From: JBIOJB01 sp044450465
GTDB taxonomy: Bacteria; Chloroflexota; Dormibacteria; Dormibacterales; Dormibacteraceae
NCBI GenBank assembly: GCA_044450465.1
Contig: JBIOJB010000033.1
Coordinates: 1 to 26,519 of the forward strand
Direction: 5' to 3'
Length of the DNA: 26,519 nt
Below, piece after piece: positions 9,219 through 17,280 of this stretch (the stretch's first letter is position 1; every line of letters begins with the position of its first letter). The notes beneath the pieces are model-generated. The model was given only the letters and a program-made list of their open reading frames with translations, was not told where the DNA came from and did no database searches. The translations under genes were made by a program, and so were the position numbers.

Positions 9219-10039
9219 GCTTCGATGACCCGCTCGTGCCCGCCCAGGTCGCGATGCACCCGGTGCTGGGCGAAGTTTCGCCCCGAGCACTCGACCACGG
9301 CGGCCACAATGCTCGGGTCTATCTCGGCCAGGAGTCGCGCACCCTCTTTAAGTCGCGCCGGCGCCTGCTCGAACAGCCGGTTGACGAGCGCCGCGCCGTC
9401 CTTCTCGGCGTAGAGCGCGGCTGCCGGCTGTGCTTTGACCTCGGGTGGTAGATCGGCATCCAGCGCCAGATAGGGCAGGTTGGCGCAGATGAGATCGAAC
9501 GATCCTGAAAGGGGTTCCATCAGGTCACCGCAGGCAACTTGAACGCGTGTCTCAAGTCCGAGGGTGGCCACGTTGTGGCGGGCGACGCTGACGGCCGCGT
9601 CGCTGATGTCGGATGCCCAGACCTCGGTGTCCGGCGCGTAGTGAGCGATGGCGATCGCAATGCATCCTGATCCAGTACCCACGTCGGCGACTCTCAACCT
9701 GCGGTGAGCTTCTCTGGCAATCGCCACCGCTCTCTGAACCAGAATCTCAGTGTCTGGGTTGGGTACCAGGACGGCCGGCGTGACTTCGAACTCGAGGCCC
9801 ATGAATTCCTTCCGGCCGACCAGATAGGCCACCGGCTCCCGTTTGGCGCGGCGCGCCACAAGGCCTCTGTAACCGTCGAGCTCGGGCGCCGTGAGCATAC
9901 GGTCGAAGTTGAGATACAGGTTGAGGCGGCTGAGGCCCAGGGTGTGAGCCAGCAGAAGTTCGGCGTCGAGGCGCGGGGAGTCGGACCCGTGCTTGCTCAG
10001 ATGGTCCGCCGAAAGCTTGAGGACCTCGACGATGGTCAC
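9209..10039 (-). CDS. prmC: Peptide chain release factor N5-glutamine methyltransferase
   Basis: Methylates the glutamine of the GGQ motif in release factors, using S-adenosylmethionine. At 276 residues it has the usual helical N-terminal domain (1-85) and a Rossmann methyltransferase domain with VADVGTGSGCIAIAIA (118-132). The substrate-binding motif, normally NPPY, reads NLPY at 187-190. The start GTG overlaps the prfA stop as GTGA, so the enzyme is coupled to its own substrate, the commonest arrangement for this pair. The C terminus overlaps sua5. Confidence 0.95.
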   Translation of the reverse strand: MTIVEVLKLSADHLSKHGSDSPRLDAELLLAHTLGLSRLNLYLNFDRMLTAPELDGYRGLVARRAKREPVAYLVGRKEFMGLEFEVTPAVLVPNPDTEILVQRAVAIAREAHRRLRVADVGTGSGCIAIAIAHYAPDTEVWASDISDAAVSVARHNVATLGLETRVQVACGDLMEPLSGSFDLICANLPYLALDADLPPEVKAQPAAALYAEKDGAALVNRLFEQAPARLKEGARLLAEIDPSIVAAVVECSGRNFAQHRVHRDLGGHERVIEAWS

Positions 10040-11097
10040 GCGCTGAGCTGAGCTGCACGTTCGGCGGCGACGAGCGCGTCGACGATCTCTTCCATGTCTC
10101 CTGCCATCACCTGGTCAAGCCGGTGAAGGGTGAGCTTGATCCGGTGATCGGTGACGCGATTCTCCTTGAAGTTGTAGGTGCGGATCTTCTCCGATCGATT
10201 CCCGCTGCCGACCATGCTCCGGCGCTGAGCGCCGATCGCGGCCTGCTGTTCGGCGAGCTTCATCTCGTAAAGGCGAGCGCGCAGCACCCGCATCGCCTTC
10301 TCTTTGTTCTGCAGCTGAGACTTCTCGTCCTGGATGCTGACGACCATCCCGGTCGGTTTGTGGGTGATCCGGATCGCAGAGTAGGTGGTGTTGACGCTCT
10401 GACCGCCAGGGCCTGTGGAGGTCGACGTCTTGACATCAATGTCCTCGAGCTTCAGCTCGACCTCGACAGGATCGGCCTCCGGCATGACGGCGACGGTGGC
10501 CGCGGACGTATGGATTCGCCCCTGCGCCTCGGTTTTCGGTACCCGCTGCACTCGATGCACTCCGCCCTCGTACTTCATCTGTGAGTAGGCGCCGTGACCG
10601 TGAATCTCGAATTCGACCTTGTCGTAGCCGCCCATGCCCGTCGGCGAGAGATCGACGACCTCGATCTTCCAGCCCTTGCGCTCGGCCCACTTCTGGTACA
10701 TGCGAAAGAGATCGGCGGCGAAGAGCGCCGCCTCCTCCCCACCCTCCGCCCCTTGAATCTCGACCACCACATCGCGATCGTCGTTGGGATCCTTCGGCAG
10801 CAGGAGGACCTTCAGCTTCTCTTCGAGCTCGGCCGCCTGAGCAGCCGCCCTCCGCTCCTCCGCCCTTACGTACTCCTGCATCTCCGGGTCCTTCTCGTGC
10901 TTCAGGAGATCCCGGGCGGATTCGAGGTCGCTCTGGGCGCGGCGAAAGGCCGCGTAGGTGGTGACGGTCTCGCGCAGCGAATGCTGCTCGCGGGCGAGCT
11001 TGGTCAGCTGAGCGTGGTCGGACGCGACCTCGGGGCGAGCCATCTCCCCCTCGATCTCGTGATACCGCCTCGCGAGAGCCTCGAGACGATCAATCAA
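10036..11097 (-). CDS. prfA: Peptide chain release factor 1
   Basis: Reads UAA and UAG stop codons and triggers peptide release. Numbering from TTG at 11097, the protein has 353 residues. The codon-recognition tripeptide is PKT (187-189) in RVPKTEAQGRIHTSA, which marks RF1 rather than RF2 (SPF). The GGQ motif is at 231-233 (TSTGPGGQSVNTTYSA). The frame stays open to a GTG at 11139, but those extra codons translate the palindromic repeat copy upstream, and the family begins near M/L-x-D-x-L-E-A, so TTG at 11097 fits best. No good Shine-Dalgarno is visible before it. Confidence 0.95.
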   Translation of the reverse strand: MIDRLEALARRYHEIEGEMARPEVASDHAQLTKLAREQHSLRETVTTYAAFRRAQSDLESARDLLKHEKDPEMQEYVRAEERRAAAQAAELEEKLKVLLLPKDPNDDRDVVVEIQGAEGGEEAALFAADLFRMYQKWAERKGWKIEVVDLSPTGMGGYDKVEFEIHGHGAYSQMKYEGGVHRVQRVPKTEAQGRIHTSAATVAVMPEADPVEVELKLEDIDVKTSTSTGPGGQSVNTTYSAIRITHKPTGMVVSIQDEKSQLQNKEKAMRVLRARLYEMKLAEQQAAIGAQRRSMVGSGNRSEKIRTYNFKENRVTDHRIKLTLHRLDQVMAGDMEEIVDALVAAERAAQLSA

Positions 11098-11102
11098 TTT
11101 CG

Positions 11103-11209
11103 CTGCACCGCGTTGCCTGGCTCCGCCAGGCAACCGCACCGAAAGGCGTCAGGCAACTCCGCGCCAATTGGTAGGGGGGTTCCCCATAAGGGGGGCCTGC
11201 CCCCCTTGT
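11103..11209 (-). repeat. Diverged single copy of the hairpin repeat, between DUF1385 and prfA
   Basis: Read on the minus strand, two blocks match the repeat at 8341-8637 in the same order: a G/C-run hairpin (AAGGGGGG / CCCCCCTT, 11188-11207) followed by GAACC, then CTGACGC, GGTGCGGT and a perfect 10-bp stem (11112-11134, loop TCC). The section between the blocks has diverged. The first block lies in the last codons of the DUF1385 gene; the second fills the intergenic gap before prfA. Confidence 0.8.
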
Positions 11210-12153
11210 GCCACCTCTTCCTCGCCCTGGCGAGCGCTGTTGAAAGCGGTGATTGCAACCTCGAGCATGTCGTCGGAGGGCTCTCGAGTCGTGAACTTCT
11301 GCGTCCCCAGAATGGGAAGCAGGGCAACCTGGACCACTGGATTCCTCCGGTTGCGAGCCATGAAACGGATCAGCTCGTAACCAGACCCCGCGATGAGAGG
11401 TATGGCAAGGACGCGGCTGGCAATGAGCCAGAACCAGTTGGGATGCAGCAGGGCAACGAGGCTGAACACCACCACGCTCACCACCAGCACGACCAGAAGG
11501 AAGCCCGTTCCGCATCTCGGATGGAGCGTGCTGGCCCGTCGCACGGAGGGGACGTCGAGCGCCCAGCCGGACTCGAAGGCATTGATGGTCTTGTGCTCGG
11601 CGCCGTGGTACTGGAAGACGCGCCTCACGTCGGGAAGCAGAGCGATCAGAAAGAGATAGCCGAGGACCAGGGCAACCCGAATCACTCCTTCGACGAGGAC
11701 GAAAGTGAAACCCCCGCTGCGATGAACGGCGAAGCTCGCAAGCAACAGCGGTAGGCCGATGAACAGCAGCACCGAGAACACAGCGGCGATCGCGACCGAT
11801 CCCGTGATCTCCCGCTTTCCGATCTTGACGTCGCGGGTGCCGGCGTTCATGTTCGCCGCCCAGATCAACGACTTCATTCCGAGGTGCACCTGCTCGCCGA
11901 TCAGGGCCAGACCTCGAACGAATGGCAACTTCCAGATCGGGTTGACGTAGATGGACGCCTTCAGCTCGCCGCGGTCGACGACGATCTCGTGCGTGGTCGG
12001 CAGCCGCACGGCGACCGCGTAATGACGCTTGCCGCGCATCATCACGCCCTCGATTACCGCCTGCCCCCCATAGAAGAACTGGTCCTTCGGACGGGCCGAC
12101 GTTTGAGCCTGTTCGCGTGTGGCCTGCGGCCCGGACAGATCCGGCCCGGGCAA
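11149..12153 (-). CDS. DUF1385 (YqhQ-like) membrane protein
   Basis: Protein of 334 residues. The conserved core begins FFYGGQAVIEGVMMRGKRHYAVAVR (signature of the family, about residues 26-50), followed by four or more hydrophobic segments and the Cys/His/Glu-containing AEHKTINAFE and HPRCGTGFL. The family is widespread in Firmicutes and Chloroflexi near rpmE and prfA; its reaction is not established. The start is TTG at 12153, one base after the rpmE stop, with CGGAG 5 nt upstream. The last 20 or so residues (AQGGQAPLMGNPPTNWRGVA) are encoded by the repeat copy, so the C terminus is probably not ancestral. Confidence 0.88.
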   Translation of the reverse strand: MPGPDLSGPQATREQAQTSARPKDQFFYGGQAVIEGVMMRGKRHYAVAVRLPTTHEIVVDRGELKASIYVNPIWKLPFVRGLALIGEQVHLGMKSLIWAANMNAGTRDVKIGKREITGSVAIAAVFSVLLFIGLPLLLASFAVHRSGGFTFVLVEGVIRVALVLGYLFLIALLPDVRRVFQYHGAEHKTINAFESGWALDVPSVRRASTLHPRCGTGFLLVVLVVSVVVFSLVALLHPNWFWLIASRVLAIPLIAGSGYELIRFMARNRRNPVVQVALLPILGTQKFTTREPSDDMLEVAITAFNSARQGEEEVAQGGQAPLMGNPPTNWRGVA

Positions 12154-12154
12154 T

Positions 12155-12364
12155 CTAACTCCGGGTCTTAGCAGCCCGCTTGCGGAACCGCTCGACCTGG
12201 CCCCCTGTGTCGACGATCCTCTGAGTGCCCGTGAAAAACGGATGGCACACTGAACAGATCTCGGTCTTGAGCTCTTTGCGCGTCGAGCCTGTGGTGAACG
12301 TGTTACCGCAGGCGCAGGTGACGATCGCGTCTTCGTAGAAGGTGGGATGGATCTGAGGCTTCAA
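12155..12364 (-). CDS. rpmE: 50S ribosomal protein L31 (zinc-binding form)
   Basis: Small protein of the large ribosomal subunit, 69 residues. It has the zinc cysteines of the C+ form: C17 and C19 in VTCACGNTF, C37 and C40 in CSVCHPFFTG. C+ forms are usually replaced by a cysteine-free paralogue when zinc is scarce; none is in this window. The start is TTG at 12364 (MKPQIHPTF), with GGAG 8 nt upstream. It sits at the head of the rpmE, DUF1385, prfA, prmC, sua5 run. Confidence 0.96.
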   Translation of the reverse strand: MKPQIHPTFYEDAIVTCACGNTFTTGSTRKELKTEICSVCHPFFTGTQRIVDTGGQVERFRKRAAKTRS

Positions 12365-12387
12365 ATTCTTGGCTCCAAGTGACTAGT

Positions 12388-13275
12388 TTACTGAGCGAAT
12401 GAGGCAAGCAGACTGTTTGCCTGAAGGCTGGCGACGCCAAGGTACAGAACTAGAGCCACCCAGGCCAGGCCCATAACCCACCGCGCACTTGATGGAACCG
12501 CGGCGTAGTAGGGGTTGTTCACAGTGCGGAACCTGGCCAGCAGGCCCGGGATTCCCAGGATCGCGAAGATGATCAGCAGCGGGCTCACGAAGAAGTGGAG
12601 GAACAGAGCTCCGATCCCGATGACAGCCAGCGCCCCCACCTGGAACCACGGCGACACAGGTCCCAGGATCCAGGAGCCGTCGAGCTGCCAGATCGGGATC
12701 AGGTTGAAAAGGTTGATGTAGAAGCCGATCCAGGCGGCCAGCAGGAACACCTCGTTCTGGGTTGCCCCGAAAAGCGCCATCGCGACCGTGGCCCCGAGGG
12801 TCCCGGCAATCGGCCCGGCGATGCCAATCTGCGCCTGCTTCAGCGCGTCGGTCGGGTGCGAGCGTTGGAAGATCGCAGCACCGAGGAACGGGATGAAGAT
12901 CGGGGCGGTGGCCCGCATGCCCTGGCGTCTGATCTCGATCACGTGGCCCATCTCGTGGACCAGGATCATCGTCACGAGCGCCACGGCGAACCAGGGCCCG
13001 TAGAAAAGGGCGTAAGCGCCGAAGCTGACCACGAGCGACAACAGCGTCCCGGCGGCCGGCAGCTTGAGCAGCAGCAGCCCTCCGTATTTGAGAAAGCCGA
13101 AAACCGCGACAAGGGCCGCGCCGAGGCCGCCCGCCTTGTTGCGCCCCCCGTTCGCGGGCGCAGGCGAGTAGTGGTACGGCGACTGCGGCGGTATGTCCGA
13201 GGTCACCGGGTAGCTCGGAGGAGGCGGAACATAGTCCCCCGCCCGGGGCGGGAAGAAGGGGTCCTGATCGCTCAT
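12388..13275 (-). CDS. Site-2 protease-type zinc metallopeptidase (M50)
   Basis: Intramembrane metalloprotease of 295 residues. The zinc motif is HEMGH (107-111) at the end of a membrane helix, and the third ligand is Asp199 in NLIPIWQLDG (191-200). These two motifs define M50. The first 50 residues are a Pro/Tyr-rich, probably cytoplasmic, disordered segment; five or six membrane helices follow. No PDZ or CBS domain is present, so it belongs to the short form related to YwhC/YdgB-type proteins whose substrates are mostly unknown. The start ATG at 13275 has no Shine-Dalgarno. Confidence 0.9.
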   Translation of the reverse strand: MSDQDPFFPPRAGDYVPPPPSYPVTSDIPPQSPYHYSPAPANGGRNKAGGLGAALVAVFGFLKYGGLLLLKLPAAGTLLSLVVSFGAYALFYGPWFAVALVTMILVHEMGHVIEIRRQGMRATAPIFIPFLGAAIFQRSHPTDALKQAQIGIAGPIAGTLGATVAMALFGATQNEVFLLAAWIGFYINLFNLIPIWQLDGSWILGPVSPWFQVGALAVIGIGALFLHFFVSPLLIIFAILGIPGLLARFRTVNNPYYAAVPSSARWVMGLAWVALVLYLGVASLQANSLLASFAQ

Positions 13276-13309
13276 TTGTTCTATTACTGATACCCCCTTC
13301 CAGACGTCC

Positions 13310-14449
13310 CTAATCCCGGTACGTGAAGGACGAGAACTCGAGGCCGGTAGGGCCCTGGATCACGAGCTGGACTGTGCAGAGCGGGAGTGTGCACGGCTGC
13401 GGCACGACCTCGCCCTCAGAGCCAAGCTGCGGGTCGTCGAGCGGCACCGCCCCGATCGACTGGAAAACGCGGAGGCTGTCCGTGTTGCCCGGGGCTCGCA
13501 GGATGCCGTAACAAACCCCCTGGCCCGGCGCGAGCTGCACGGTCTTGGAGGGAGTCGACACGGCAAAGCTGGTCACCACCAGGTCGAGACGCCCTGCATC
13601 GCTTTCGGTGACGAGCAGGTTCTGGGCACCGTCGAAACCCAGACCCTGGGGGTTCTTCAGGCCCGAGACCAGGCTCGTGCCGGCGGTTACGTCGTAGAGC
13701 CTGCCCTGAGCTGGAAGTGTCACCAGCACATGCGACCTCGAATCCCGCACCACGTCGTCGACCAGCGGAAGGCCCGAGGCGATCCTTTGGGTGGCACCCC
13801 CCTTCAGCTCGTAAACGACACCTGCGCCCTCGTCGGCGATGAGGTAGCCGCCGAGATACGGGTCCGGCCACGAACCTGCCGGCCGGCTGAATCCCGCCAC
13901 GCGCCCGGTCACGCTGCCCGAGGTGTTGACGAAAAGGACGGTTCCGTGAGGGCTGTCGGGGACCACCAGACCCGTCCCGTTCAGGTCGAGGGAGATGCCA
14001 TCGAGGTTCTCTCCGCTCGCCACGGGTTGCAGCTGCAGCACGGTTCGCACGCTGCTGTCGGTCAGCGCGACCACCCGCGCGTCGAACTGATCGGCGATGT
14101 AAGTGACGCCTGCGATCTCAGCCATGCCTTCCGGCTCGGGGATCGTCTGAGGCAGCCGCAGCACCCCGGCGGGCCCGATTCGAGCCAGGTGACCATCGCC
14201 GTGCTCGCCGACAAGCACAGTGCCGTCCGCGTAGTACAGCAGGTCGTCCGGAACATTGAGACCCGAGGCGAGCAGCAGCACCGGATCCGCGGAGCCGGCT
14301 CCGGCTGCCGTCGGACGCGCGTCGGGCTGGACGCACGGCAGCGGACTTGGCGCCGGAGACGGGCTGTTCGATGGAAGCGCAGCCGCTGGGGGCGAACTGG
14401 CACTCGGCCCCTGCGCAGTTGAGCTGCTGCAGGCGGCAAGGATTGACAC
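13310..14449 (-). CDS. Secreted lipoprotein with beta-propeller-like body
   Basis: Exported protein of about 379 residues. Cys7 in ILAACSSS is a lipobox cysteine, followed by a Ser/Pro/Ala-rich linker to about residue 48. The body has repeated short beta-strand units (LLYYADGTVLVGEHGDGHLA, YIADQFDARVVAL, GYLIADEGAGVVYEL, NLLVTESDAGRLDLV), as in NHL or SMP-30 propellers. The nearest standard start, GTG at 14449, leaves only six residues before the cysteine. The open frame upstream reads LSKRSFAAVLAAVSILAAC, a proper lipoprotein signal, which would begin at CTG 14485. The real start is probably there. The ligand is unknown. Confidence 0.75.
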   Translation of the reverse strand: MSILAACSSSTAQGPSASSPPAAALPSNSPSPAPSPLPCVQPDARPTAAGAGSADPVLLLASGLNVPDDLLYYADGTVLVGEHGDGHLARIGPAGVLRLPQTIPEPEGMAEIAGVTYIADQFDARVVALTDSSVRTVLQLQPVASGENLDGISLDLNGTGLVVPDSPHGTVLFVNTSGSVTGRVAGFSRPAGSWPDPYLGGYLIADEGAGVVYELKGGATQRIASGLPLVDDVVRDSRSHVLVTLPAQGRLYDVTAGTSLVSGLKNPQGLGFDGAQNLLVTESDAGRLDLVVTSFAVSTPSKTVQLAPGQGVCYGILRAPGNTDSLRVFQSIGAVPLDDPQLGSEGEVVPQPCTLPLCTVQLVIQGPTGLEFSSFTYRD

Positions 14450-14495
14450 CGCGGCCAGGACGGCCGCGAAGGACCTCTTACTCAGTAGAACCAGG

Positions 14496-14501
14496 ACCCT
14501 A
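14496..14501 (-). promoter_or_regulatory. Possible -10 box (TAGGGT) for the lipoprotein gene
   Basis: TAGGGT on the minus strand ends 10 nt before the CTG at 14485. A transcript from it would include the full signal-peptide coding sequence but little leader. It overlaps the end of the GlpX-like gene. No -35 is recognised. Confidence 0.25.
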
Positions 14502-15470
14502 CTAGTTGGGGTCGCCGACGACGAGATGTCGTGTGGTCATCCGGCGCACCGACGCCTGCCGGCTTGACAACAGCAACGACGAAGTCTCGGAGTACCCGCT
14601 ACCGAAAACGACGCCGGGCAGGAGCTGGCCCCCTGTGACACCGGTTATGGCCACCGCCACATCCATGGCCGGGGCGAGGTCCGCGACACCGTACGTCCGC
14701 GACATCTGGTCGCCTATGACGGCCCTCTCCTCGTCGTTTCGAGGCCACAACCGCGCCTGCAGCTCTCCTCCCAGACACCGGACCGCACAGGCTGCCATCA
14801 ACGTGGCATGGAGGTCGCCGATCCCAATGGCCGCGTCGACTCCACTTCCCGGCACGGCCGCCATCACGGCACCGGCAAAATCGCCCTCCTCGAGGATCAG
14901 GATCCGCGCACCTGTGGCCGCCACCTCCGTGATGAGCTCCTGGTGGCGCGGGCGGTCGAGGATGGCCACGGTCAGGTCCTGAACCCGCTCATCAAGCGCG
15001 AAGGCGATGCGCCTCAAGTTGTCGGCGACCGCGTCGTCGAGGTCGATCGCGCCCCGCGCGGCCGGTCCCGCGACGATCTTCTGCACGTGCCAGATCGGCG
15101 GCAGAGTGGCGAACCCACCCGGTTCGACCGCAACCATGAACGAGACGGCGTTCGCCGCCCCACGCGCGACCTGGCTCGCGCCCTCGACCGGGACCAGGCC
15201 CAGGTCGATGCGACGCTCTCCACGCCCCATCACCGCGCCGTGCTGCAGGTACGTCTGGTGACGCGGGCTGAGCACGACCGTGCCCGACGAGCCGGACGCT
15301 TCGAGCGCCTCGCGCATGGCGTCACCGGCAACCTCGCTTACTCGGTCAGCATCGCCTTTGCCCAGCAGGCGCGCACTGGCCAGTGCCGCCGCCTCGGTGG
15401 CGAGCACCAGGTGCAGCGGAAGCTCCCCAGGCGCCTGAAAGGACGGAATGCCGGACCTCTGCTGCTCCAT
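14502..15470 (-). CDS. GlpX-like (class II fructose-1,6-bisphosphatase family) protein with degraded active site
   Basis: Protein of 322 residues whose whole length aligns by eye with GlpX: TEAAALASARLLGKGD (25-40), GAANAVSFMVAV, ILDRPRHQELI, ACAVRCLGGELQARLWPR and AITGVTGGQLLPGV. Compared with E. coli GlpX, the metal motif GEGE reads SPRH (68-71), Asp85 is Val93, Thr90 is Ala98, and the Glu213 region (APEG) reads DLHA (219-222). Asp33 (here Asp40) and Glu88 (here Glu96) remain. It is therefore unlikely to be an ordinary phosphatase. The start ATG at 15470 is 7 bp after the pyrG stop, so the two are probably co-transcribed. It may have a regulatory role or a new substrate. Confidence 0.85.
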   Translation of the reverse strand: MEQQRSGIPSFQAPGELPLHLVLATEAAALASARLLGKGDADRVSEVAGDAMREALEASGSSGTVVLSPRHQTYLQHGAVMGRGERRIDLGLVPVEGASQVARGAANAVSFMVAVEPGGFATLPPIWHVQKIVAGPAARGAIDLDDAVADNLRRIAFALDERVQDLTVAILDRPRHQELITEVAATGARILILEEGDFAGAVMAAVPGSGVDAAIGIGDLHATLMAACAVRCLGGELQARLWPRNDEERAVIGDQMSRTYGVADLAPAMDVAVAITGVTGGQLLPGVVFGSGYSETSSLLLSSRQASVRRMTTRHLVVGDPN

Positions 15471-15477
15471 GTGCTTA

Positions 15478-17133
15478 TTAAGGAGCTTCGGGGCTTTCCA
15501 GCAGCTCGGTTGGTCGCAGCTCCATCTGATCGATGCCGCTCTGCAGGAACGCCGCGCGTACGAAATCCCGAAACAGGGGATGTGCGCGGTTGGGGCGGGA
15601 GCGGAACTCCGGATGGAACTGGGTGGCGACAAACCACGGATGTTCGGCCAGCTCGATGATCTCGACCAGGCGGCCGTTCGGCGACAAGCCACTGAACACC
15701 ATCCCCGCCTGCGTCAGCACCTCGCGATACTCGTTGTTGAACTCGAAGCGGTGGCGGTGGCGCTCGTAGACGACCTCTTCGCCGTACGCCTTGTGGGCAA
15801 GCGATCCCGGCAAGAGCTTGCACGGGTACAGGCCGAGCCTCATCGAGGCACCCATCTGGTCCACGTTGCGCTGCTCGGGCATCAGGTCGATGACCGGCGT
15901 TGAAGTGAATGCGGCGAACTCTGTGGAGTTGGCGTCGGGCGCTTCGAGCTTCTCCCGGGCGAAATCGATGACGGCGCACTGCATCCCGAGGCAAAGGCCA
16001 AGGTATGGGATTCGGTTGTGGCGCGCGTAGCGCGAAGCCTGCACCTTGCCCTCGATGCCCCGGTAGCCGAACCCACCCGGCACCACGATTCCGGCCACGC
16101 CCATGAGCGGCGATGCGTCGCCGGCGTCCAGATTCTCCGAGGAGACCCAGCGAATGTCCACTGCGAGCCCGTGGTGGATCCCGGCGTGACGCAATGACTC
16201 GATCACGCTCAGGTAGGCGTCAGGCAAGGCGATGTACTTTCCGACGATCGCGATCGGCACCGTGGCGCGAGGATGCTTGATGCGCTCGACGAGCGCAGTC
16301 CATGGGCCGAGGTCGGGCGCATGCACAGCCTCGTCGAGCTCAAAATGTCGAGCCATCACCCTGCCGAGACCCGACGCCTCCAGCATCAGAGGCACCTCGT
16401 AGATCGAGTCGACGTCCGGCACCGACACGACCGCCTCACGCGGCACGTCGGTGAAGAGTGCGATCTTCTCCTTGAGGTCGGCGTCGATCGCGTGCTCGGA
16501 TCTGCAGATGATCGCGTCCGGCTGAATTCCAATCGCCCGCAGCGCCTGGACCGAATGCTGGGTCGGCTTGGTTTTCATCTCCTGGCCGCGCACGACCGGA
16601 ACCAGGGAGCAGTGGACGTAGAAGACGTTCTGGCGGCCGAGGTCGTTCTTCAGCTGGCGGATGGCCTCGAGGAAAGGAAGGCTTTCGATGTCGCCCACGG
16701 TCCCACCCACCTCGACGACGACCGCATCGACCTGTGGGTCCCTGGAGGCACGAAGGATCTTCTCCTTGATCACGTTCGTCACGTGAGGGATGACCTGCAC
16801 GGTCGCGCCCAGATAGTCGCCGCGCCGCTCGCGCGCGATGACCTCCTGGTAAATCTTCCCGGTAGTCACGTTGGAGGCCACGGTGAGGTTCTCGTCGACG
16901 AACCGCTCGTAGTGCCCGAGATCGAGGTCGGTCTCAGCACCGTCGTCGGTGACGAAAACCTCTCCGTGCTGGTAGGGGCTCATCGTCCCGGGGTCGACGT
17001 TCAGGTACGGGTCGAGCTTCTGGAGGGAGACGGTCAGGTGACGGGCCTTCAGGACGTTCCCTATCGACGCCGCCGTGATGCCCTTGCCCAGCGAGGAGAC
17101 GACCCCGCCGGTCACGAAAACGTACTTCGACAT
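15478..17133 (-). CDS. pyrG: CTP synthase
   Basis: Makes CTP from UTP, ATP and glutamine; 551 residues, normal length. The N-terminal synthase domain has KYVFVTGGVVSSLGKGITAA (3-22), the magnesium/UTP motif DLDLGHYERF, and EVGGTVGDIES. The C-terminal glutamine amidotransferase domain has the nucleophile Cys in YLGLCLGMQ and the catalytic His-Glu in HPEFRSRP. The start ATG is preceded by GGAGGTCTGA, an excellent ribosome site. The 147-bp upstream gap contains no attenuator or regulatory hairpin that I recognise. Confidence 0.98.
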   Translation of the reverse strand: MSKYVFVTGGVVSSLGKGITAASIGNVLKARHLTVSLQKLDPYLNVDPGTMSPYQHGEVFVTDDGAETDLDLGHYERFVDENLTVASNVTTGKIYQEVIARERRGDYLGATVQVIPHVTNVIKEKILRASRDPQVDAVVVEVGGTVGDIESLPFLEAIRQLKNDLGRQNVFYVHCSLVPVVRGQEMKTKPTQHSVQALRAIGIQPDAIICRSEHAIDADLKEKIALFTDVPREAVVSVPDVDSIYEVPLMLEASGLGRVMARHFELDEAVHAPDLGPWTALVERIKHPRATVPIAIVGKYIALPDAYLSVIESLRHAGIHHGLAVDIRWVSSENLDAGDASPLMGVAGIVVPGGFGYRGIEGKVQASRYARHNRIPYLGLCLGMQCAVIDFAREKLEAPDANSTEFAAFTSTPVIDLMPEQRNVDQMGASMRLGLYPCKLLPGSLAHKAYGEEVVYERHRHRFEFNNEYREVLTQAGMVFSGLSPNGRLVEIIELAEHPWFVATQFHPEFRSRPNRAHPLFRDFVRAAFLQSGIDQMELRPTELLESPEAP

Positions 17134-17280
17134 TCAGACCTCCAGGGCGGTTTTAGAAATGGTACCGGGTTGACCGGCAGACTTAAACGTTTCGAACGAT
17201 TCTTGCTTCAGTTGAGAGCGAGGCCATCGCCAGCGTAGCCGGGGCGGCACGGTTCAACCCGGCCCCACCTCGTTTCCCTC

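Noticed and set aside
17238..17263. Terminator after the metallo-hydrolase gene
   Set aside because: Only a 6-bp stem with a 14-base loop and no U-run, so too weak to call.
17134..17280. Pyrimidine-responsive attenuator before pyrG
   Set aside because: Small inverted repeats exist (CGTT/AACG), but no terminator/antiterminator pair or PyrR site was seen.
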